DNA of 48,406 bases, taken from contig QCGO01000009.1 of NCBI GenBank assembly GCA_003279855.1, positions 1 to 48,406 on the forward strand, read 5' to 3'. A model generated the notes under the pieces. It had not been told where the DNA came from and did not search any database. It saw only the letters and a program-made list of their open reading frames with translations. Both the position numbers and the translations under genes were made by a program. How positions within the stretch are numbered: position 1 is the stretch's first letter; every line of letters begins with the position of its first letter. This stretch comes from Prochlorococcus sp. AG-388-E21 (GTDB taxonomy: Bacteria; Cyanobacteriota; Cyanobacteriia; PCC-6307; Cyanobiaceae). Shown in pieces: positions 43,883 through 48,406 of this stretch.

Positions 43883-44977
43883 ATGCATATAGTTTTAATC
43901 AGTACTCCTATTGGTTTTTTAGGAAGTGGTAAAGGTGGTGGAGTAGAGCTTACTCTAAATTCTTTAGTTGCTGGCTTGATTGTAAAAGGTCATATAGTTG
44001 ACGTAGTGGCTCCAAATAAGTCTAAATTGTTTGGAGTTAGTAAAAAAGCAAGATTACATTTTGTAGAAGGAAAAGACCAGAAAAGTTGGCAACATCAAGA
44101 TTATTATTCGTCGGTAAGTATTCCTGATAATTCACTTTTATCAGGAATGATTGAAAAAGCAATAGATATTGGAAAGAAAGCAGATATTATTTTGAATTTT
44201 TCTTACGATTGGCTACCAATTTGGATGACTCTAAATATAAAAATTCCAATTGCTCATATTATTAGTATGGGTTCCGAAAGTTTGGTTATAAATAATTTAA
44301 TTTCAAAAGTTTATTCCAAATTTCCTAATAACTTTGCTTTTCACACAAAGATACAAGCATCTGATTATCCTTTTATTGAAAATCCAATTATTATTGGAAA
44401 TGGATTTAATTTAGGAAATTATATATTTCAAGATTGTAAAAACGGTCCTCTAGGTTGGGTAGGAAGAGTGGCACCTGAAAAAGGTTTAGAGGATGCAGCA
44501 TATGTGGCTAACGCTCTTGGTGAAAAACTTAAAGTTTGGGGAATTGTTCAAGATGAATCATATGCATTAAAAATTGAAAAATTAATCTCTCCAGGGATTT
44601 TAGAATGGAAAGGTTTTGTAGAAACTGATAAGTTACAGAAAGAACTTGGAACTTGTAGAGCTTTACTTAATACTCCTAAATGGAACGAAGCTTATGGCAA
44701 TGTAGTAGTTGAAGCATTAGCTTGTGGAGTACCTGTTGTCGCATATAAAAGGGGAGGGCCAAGTGAAATTATCCAGCATGGTAAAACAGGTTACCTGGCA
44801 AAACCTGATGATAAGCAAAGCCTACTTAATTATTTAAAAATCGTTAATAATATCGACCGAAAAAATTGTAGAGAATGGGCAGATAGTAATGCTTCTTCAA
44901 ATATATTTGCTGGTAAAGTAGTGACTTGGCTTAATAAGGTTATTAAAGAATATCAAACACAAACTAATAATAAATGA
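43883..44977 (+). CDS. GT4-family glycosyltransferase
   Basis: This 364-residue GT-B enzyme has the N-terminal nucleotide-sugar-GT loop GFLGSGKGGGVELTLNSLV at about 13-31 and the donor-site motif EAYGNVVVEALACGVPVVAYKRGGPSEI at about 269-296 (E-x7-E). It probably adds a sugar to a lipid or cell-envelope acceptor on the cytoplasmic face. The stop overlaps the start of the ArnT-like gene by 4 bp, so the two are probably used together on a lipid-linked sugar, but the substrate is unknown. Confidence 0.88.
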   Translation: MHIVLISTPIGFLGSGKGGGVELTLNSLVAGLIVKGHIVDVVAPNKSKLFGVSKKARLHFVEGKDQKSWQHQDYYSSVSIPDNSLLSGMIEKAIDIGKKADIILNFSYDWLPIWMTLNIKIPIAHIISMGSESLVINNLISKVYSKFPNNFAFHTKIQASDYPFIENPIIIGNGFNLGNYIFQDCKNGPLGWVGRVAPEKGLEDAAYVANALGEKLKVWGIVQDESYALKIEKLISPGILEWKGFVETDKLQKELGTCRALLNTPKWNEAYGNVVVEALACGVPVVAYKRGGPSEIIQHGKTGYLAKPDDKQSLLNYLKIVNNIDRKNCREWADSNASSNIFAGKVVTWLNKVIKEYQTQTNNK

Positions 44978-46779
44978 TTCTTTTTAAGTCTAAAGAAAGG
45001 CTACTAACTTTTTTAGTAGTTTTGGTTTTTGGAATAATAATTTTTCTTTTAGGTTTAGGCTCTACAGGATTAGTAGATGAAACTCCTCCCCTTTTTGCTG
45101 CGGCGGGGAAGGCAATGAGTGAATCTGGCGATTGGTTAACCCCAAAAGTAAATGGTATTTTCCGATTTGATAAACCACCCCTTATTTATTGGTTAATGGG
45201 CTTGTTCTATTCCTTACCGAAAAACGAAGTATGGGATAGCCTTGGAACAATTTCAGCAAGACTTCCTTCGGCATTGGCCTCATTATTTTTGATGCTAATG
45301 ATTGGAGATACAATATATTGTTGGCCTCAAAAAGGCGAGAGAAAATTAGCTACCCCGATAGTGGCATCTTTGAGCTTTGCCTTGTCTCCACTATTAATAG
45401 TTTGGAGCAGAACTGCGGTAAGTGATGCACTTTTATGCGGGAATTTAGGGATAAGCCTTCTTTTGTTTTGGAGAAGAATGGCTAGTAATAAAAAAGAAAA
45501 GTGTATCTCTCCATGGGTTTTTCTGGGGCTTGCAATATTAACCAAAGGACCAGTAGCTTTTGTTCTTGCAGGGTTGACTATTTCATCTTTTTTATCCATT
45601 CAAAAGGATTGGAGGGATTTACTTGACAAAATAAAACCTAAAAGAGGTTTATTAATTACTGTTTTGTTAAGTTTGCCTTGGTATGTTTTAGAATTAATAA
45701 AGGAAGGGAAACCTTTTTGGGATAGCTTTTTTGGGTATCATAATTTTCAGAGATATACATCCGTAGTTAATAATCATGCAGAACCTATTTGGTTCTTTTT
45801 ATACATAATGGTTATAGGCTCACTACCATTTACTCCTTTTTTATTTCACGGAATATTTGAGGCTATCAAAGACTTGAAAATTAGTTTAAAAAAAGATTGT
45901 ATCCCTTCAGAAAGCTTATTTATTTATTGTTTATGTTGGCTGGGTTCTGTTTTTATTTTTTTTAGTATTTCCGCAACAAAACTTCCGAGCTACTGGCTTC
46001 CTGCAATTCCAGCTGTAGCAATTCTTACAAGTAATAGTTATACGAAGCTTCAAAATCAAAAAAAAGCCTTTTCATCTTTGTGGATTATTAATCTTTTTAT
46101 CCTGCTTGGGTTATCAATAGCGTTCTTTTTATCAAATATTTGGTTGAACACAATAAATGATCCTGAAATGCCAAATCTTGCGTCAAACTTATTGAGTACA
46201 GGAATAATTTTTAAAGCAAGATTGTTTTTCTTTGCTTTTGCTTTCGTAGGAATTGTTTTATTTGTTTTTAGATCCCAAAATACTTTTCTTTATCTTCAAT
46301 TATTACTATTGCTTGGACAAACTGTTTTGATGCCACAAATCAGGAAATTAGGAGATACATCTAGACAATTGCCTTTACGCAATATCTCCAAGCAAATTTT
46401 AAATACTCGACAGAGTGGTGAAACTCTTGCAATGATTGGAATAAGAAAACCATCATTACATTTCTACTCAAAACAGATAGTTTTTTATGAATCTAGAGAT
46501 GCAGAAGGGGTAATTAATTTATCCGAGAGATTGACTTTTGATAGAAGGATTAATTTTCAAGACAAACCTAATTACGATAATGAATCCTTTTTGGTTGTCA
46601 TAGATAAATATTCATCTATTGAGGAACATTGGTCAAATATTAGTCATCAAAAACTAGGTGTTCATGGAATTTATAATCTATGGAGGATGAAAAAAAGTGA
46701 TTTAAATGCTCAAGCAACTATTTTAAAAAATAGTAGTTTTGAAGCTAACTGGAGAAATAAAAAAGTAGAAAAATTTTAA
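44974..46779 (+). CDS. ArnT-like membrane glycosyltransferase (PMT/GT83 family)
   Basis: A 601-residue integral membrane glycosyltransferase with about 11-12 segments in its first 480 residues and a soluble end. The family motif DETPPLFAAAGKAMSESGDW at about 29-48, followed by FRFDKPPLIYWLM, is the periplasmic metal-binding and catalytic region of PMT/ArnT enzymes, which use polyprenyl-phosphate sugars on the outer face. ArnT itself puts aminoarabinose on lipid A; many cyanobacterial members have unknown substrates. The 4-bp overlap with a GT4 gene suggests that enzyme's product as donor or acceptor. The stop overlaps the convergent small gene by 4 bp. Confidence 0.9.
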   Translation: MILFKSKERLLTFLVVLVFGIIIFLLGLGSTGLVDETPPLFAAAGKAMSESGDWLTPKVNGIFRFDKPPLIYWLMGLFYSLPKNEVWDSLGTISARLPSALASLFLMLMIGDTIYCWPQKGERKLATPIVASLSFALSPLLIVWSRTAVSDALLCGNLGISLLLFWRRMASNKKEKCISPWVFLGLAILTKGPVAFVLAGLTISSFLSIQKDWRDLLDKIKPKRGLLITVLLSLPWYVLELIKEGKPFWDSFFGYHNFQRYTSVVNNHAEPIWFFLYIMVIGSLPFTPFLFHGIFEAIKDLKISLKKDCIPSESLFIYCLCWLGSVFIFFSISATKLPSYWLPAIPAVAILTSNSYTKLQNQKKAFSSLWIINLFILLGLSIAFFLSNIWLNTINDPEMPNLASNLLSTGIIFKARLFFFAFAFVGIVLFVFRSQNTFLYLQLLLLLGQTVLMPQIRKLGDTSRQLPLRNISKQILNTRQSGETLAMIGIRKPSLHFYSKQIVFYESRDAEGVINLSERLTFDRRINFQDKPNYDNESFLVVIDKYSSIEEHWSNISHQKLGVHGIYNLWRMKKSDLNAQATILKNSSFEANWRNKKVEKF

Positions 46780-47027
46780 CAAAGCTTTTTTTTAAGCATT
46801 TCATTCTTAAGGTCATCTAAACTACATTTATTTGGAATTTCGACATTATTTAAATTATCTATTAATTCTAGATCTATGACAGAATCCTCCGCCAAAAAAC
46901 TGAAAACCTCATTGATACTAATCCCCATATCGCGAGCCATTTCTGAAATAAGCCGTAGGGTATCTCTTCTTACAGAGATTTTAAGATCTAGAGGGATATA
47001 TTCATTTTTAGGATTTACTGACTTCAT
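46776..47027 (-). CDS. Small ribbon-helix-helix-like protein
   Basis: An 83-residue protein. Its centre (about 15-45) reads as a ribbon-helix-helix: a short strand LKISVRRDTLR, then helix LISEMARDMG and a turn into helix INEVFSFLAEDSV. The C-terminal 30 residues are polar. That fold is usual in small DNA-binding regulators and antitoxins. There is no adjacent toxin-like gene. Its end overlaps the ArnT-like gene tail to tail by 4 bp. The function is unknown. Confidence 0.55.
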   Translation of the reverse strand: MKSVNPKNEYIPLDLKISVRRDTLRLISEMARDMGISINEVFSFLAEDSVIDLELIDNLNNVEIPNKCSLDDLKNEMLKKKLC

Positions 47028-47139
47028 ACTATAAATCTTAAGACATTATGTAAATTTCTGGATATATTATTTACAATAATCAGCAAATATGTAATACGAA
47101 TTGAATATAGCTGGTAATTGAAAGGGGTTATTTTTGATA

Positions 47140-48018
47140 TTATTGAGAAAAATTTATCAAATTAGCCAGAATAGGAATAGTAATAATTGATATTAATGTT
47201 GTTTTAAAAAGAATTGTAGCTGCAATCTTTTGATTTGTTTTATAAGCCTCAGCCATCAAGATTGTTGATACAGCTGAAGGTGTTCCTGCCTGAAGAACCA
47301 CTGCTGATGTCTCGTTTAAGTTAAAGCCCAAGATCTTGCTAAATACAAATATAAACAAAGGGAAAATTAATAATTTTAAAATTATTGAATATTTAATCCC
47401 TTTATTCAAATTAAAAAAGTTAGTTTTGCTATTTGTGATTATTCCTAGTCTTGTTCCAACAACAACTATCGCTAAAACTATTACTATTCTTGCTGGGATC
47501 CACAGGTAATCTCCTAAAACATTTTCCAACCCAAAAAGATATGCAATAAAAACACCTACTATTCCTCTTGAGGCTGGGCTATTTAGTATTGCTTTTAAAA
47601 ATTCTTTGAAATTAAGGTTTGTATTAGAGATTATCCTTTTTTTTAGAAAGAAAGGCCCAAATATCCAAGCAAATAGAGTTGTTCCTAAATCGAAGCCTAT
47701 CGTAAAATTAATAGTACTTGTTGGAAGGAGGGCTAATGCAATTGGGATCCCTAGAAATGAAGTGTTACCAATTAAACCAGCCAATTGTAAAGAGTAATTA
47801 GGTAGTCTTGTTTTAAATATAGATAAATAATTAATTAGAACTATTAAAAATCCAATTGATAGAAAAGCAATTAAAGCAGTTTTAATTAAATCTAGATCAA
47901 TTCCTTCTTTCAATAAAAGGCCCATTACACTCAACGGAATACCATACTTAATTAGGGGTAAAGCGATAAGTTCTGAAAATTTAGGTTTCCTTTTTCCAAT
48001 GAAAAAACCTAAAATCAA
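47140..48018 (-). CDS. AEC-family (auxin efflux carrier-like) transporter
   Basis: A 292-residue integral membrane protein of the AEC family with two five-helix halves. The N-terminal helix is ILGFFIGKRKPKF, and the later QLAGLIGNTSFLGIPIALAL block (about residues 79-98) is the family's core motif, followed in the second half by VLQAGTPSAVSTILMAEAY. AEC members export organic anions or other solutes; the substrate is unknown. The start is a problem: TTG at 48018 is the only ordinary start, yet coding potential continues 14 codons upstream to a stop at 48061-48063 and would complete the first helix. A rare ATT start is possible. Confidence 0.85.
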   Translation of the reverse strand: MILGFFIGKRKPKFSELIALPLIKYGIPLSVMGLLLKEGIDLDLIKTALIAFLSIGFLIVLINYLSIFKTRLPNYSLQLAGLIGNTSFLGIPIALALLPTSTINFTIGFDLGTTLFAWIFGPFFLKKRIISNTNLNFKEFLKAILNSPASRGIVGVFIAYLFGLENVLGDYLWIPARIVIVLAIVVVGTRLGIITNSKTNFFNLNKGIKYSIILKLLIFPLFIFVFSKILGFNLNETSAVVLQAGTPSAVSTILMAEAYKTNQKIAATILFKTTLISIITIPILANLINFSQ

Positions 48019-48127
48019 GAAAGGAATAATATTTATAAAAAGATCGTAAATAGTATTAATTTATTTTTTAATAAAATTATCCTACCTTTTTAGGAGTTAT
48101 GTGATGAATATATATTTTTTATTTAAT

Positions 48128-48352
48128 TTAAATTATTTTCCAAATTGCATTTTCTGGAATCAAGGGTTTCTTTTTAAAATCTTCAGGTTCTTTTGTAAGG
48201 ACACGCCAATTTGGCACTCTACAAGTTACGTATGATGGGCTTTCTATTAATATTCCTGGCTTTTCATCAAAAGTGCAACTAAAACCCTCTTTCCAATATC
48301 CCTCTTCATTGAGACTTCCTTTAAACCAAACCCAGCATTTCGAAGATTTCAA
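48128..48352 (-). CDS. Small conserved-looking protein of unknown function
   Basis: A 74-residue protein read from TTG at 48352; an in-frame stop lies a few codons upstream and no ATG is available. It has three cysteines and several tryptophans (KCWVWFKGSLNEEGYW at 5-20, then FSCTFDE and YVTCRVPNW), a compact pattern that looks like a real protein rather than random sequence. I do not recognise a family and see no signal peptide or membrane segment. It lies 109 bp before the AEC transporter gene in the same direction. Confidence 0.5.
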   Translation of the reverse strand: MKSSKCWVWFKGSLNEEGYWKEGFSCTFDEKPGILIESPSYVTCRVPNWRVLTKEPEDFKKKPLIPENAIWKII

Positions 48353-48406
48353 GACTAAATTTATTTATTAACTTATTTTAGGCTTTATTTAAATGTTTTT
48401 CGAGTA

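Overview
The window looks like a chromosomal segment of a very AT-rich marine picocyanobacterium, most probably a high-light-adapted Prochlorococcus or a close relative. I infer this from the strong A/T bias, the scarcity of Shine-Dalgarno sequences, the frequent TTG and GTG starts, cyanobacteria-type genes (a DUF2808 protein, a Ycf46-like ATPase, a short LapA-like membrane protein) and the order rpmH-rnpA-PH protein-yidC-Ycf46 ATPase-serS-rseP-rpsN-pnp. No database search was possible, so the taxon is an inference.

Positions 1-27678 (possibly to 29288) are a cell-surface polysaccharide island. It holds at least four transcription units. (a) At the left edge a plus-strand unit ends with a probable sugar-nucleotide 2-epimerase tail, a sugar N-formyltransferase and a PIG-L deacetylase, joined by ATGA overlaps. 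(b) A minus-strand unit (9211 to 1662) encodes a large outer-membrane barrel, a Wza-like export protein, a Wzz/GumC-like chain-length protein, ManC and Gmd. (c) UDP-sugar genes follow: galE (plus), then UDP-glucuronate 4-epimerase, a eukaryote-like UDP-glucose dehydrogenase and a CMAH-like metallo-hydrolase (minus), with a Wzx flippase (plus). (d) A compact ten-gene minus-strand run (27678 to 16109) encodes a Wzy/WaaL-type protein, WbpD-, WbpA- and WbpB-like enzymes, a GT4 glycosyltransferase, a thiamine-diphosphate E1 alpha/beta pair, a DegT aminotransferase, an initiating phosphoglycosyl transferase and a WbpM/CapD dehydratase. Together these give nearly all parts of a Wzx/Wzy-dependent surface glycan pathway: precursor synthesis, initiation, flipping, polymerisation or ligation, chain-length control and export. 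Only two GT4 transferases lie in or next to the island, so other glycosyltransferases are probably outside the window.

A tRNA-Arg(UCU) gene at 27714-27787 marks the right border. Its 3' end is 35 bp from the first gene of the ten-gene run and on the same strand. The 406-bp spacer beyond it holds no convincing gene, and one more GT4 gene follows it.

From about 29.4 kb the content is core-like: a picocyanobacterial HTH protein, a LapA-like protein, rsmI, cysQ, pnp, rpsN, an S2P/RseP protease, serS, a Ycf46-like ATPase, yidC, a PH-domain protein, rnpA, rpmH, a DUF2808 protein, aroH and sppA on the minus strand (cysQ and the HTH gene are plus). A plus-strand trio follows (EamA transporter, GT4 glycosyltransferase, ArnT-like transferase), then a ribbon-helix-helix protein, an AEC transporter and a small unknown protein on the minus strand. 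I saw no rRNA, CRISPR array, insertion sequence or prophage gene.

The points most worth following are the E1 alpha/beta pair inside a glycan operon (possible branched-sugar chemistry), the deacetylase plus formyltransferase pair with an altered catalytic Asn, the CMAH-like protein without a Rieske domain, the unrecognised barrel beside the Wza homologue, the tRNA-led operon, and an Ig-like insert in YidC.
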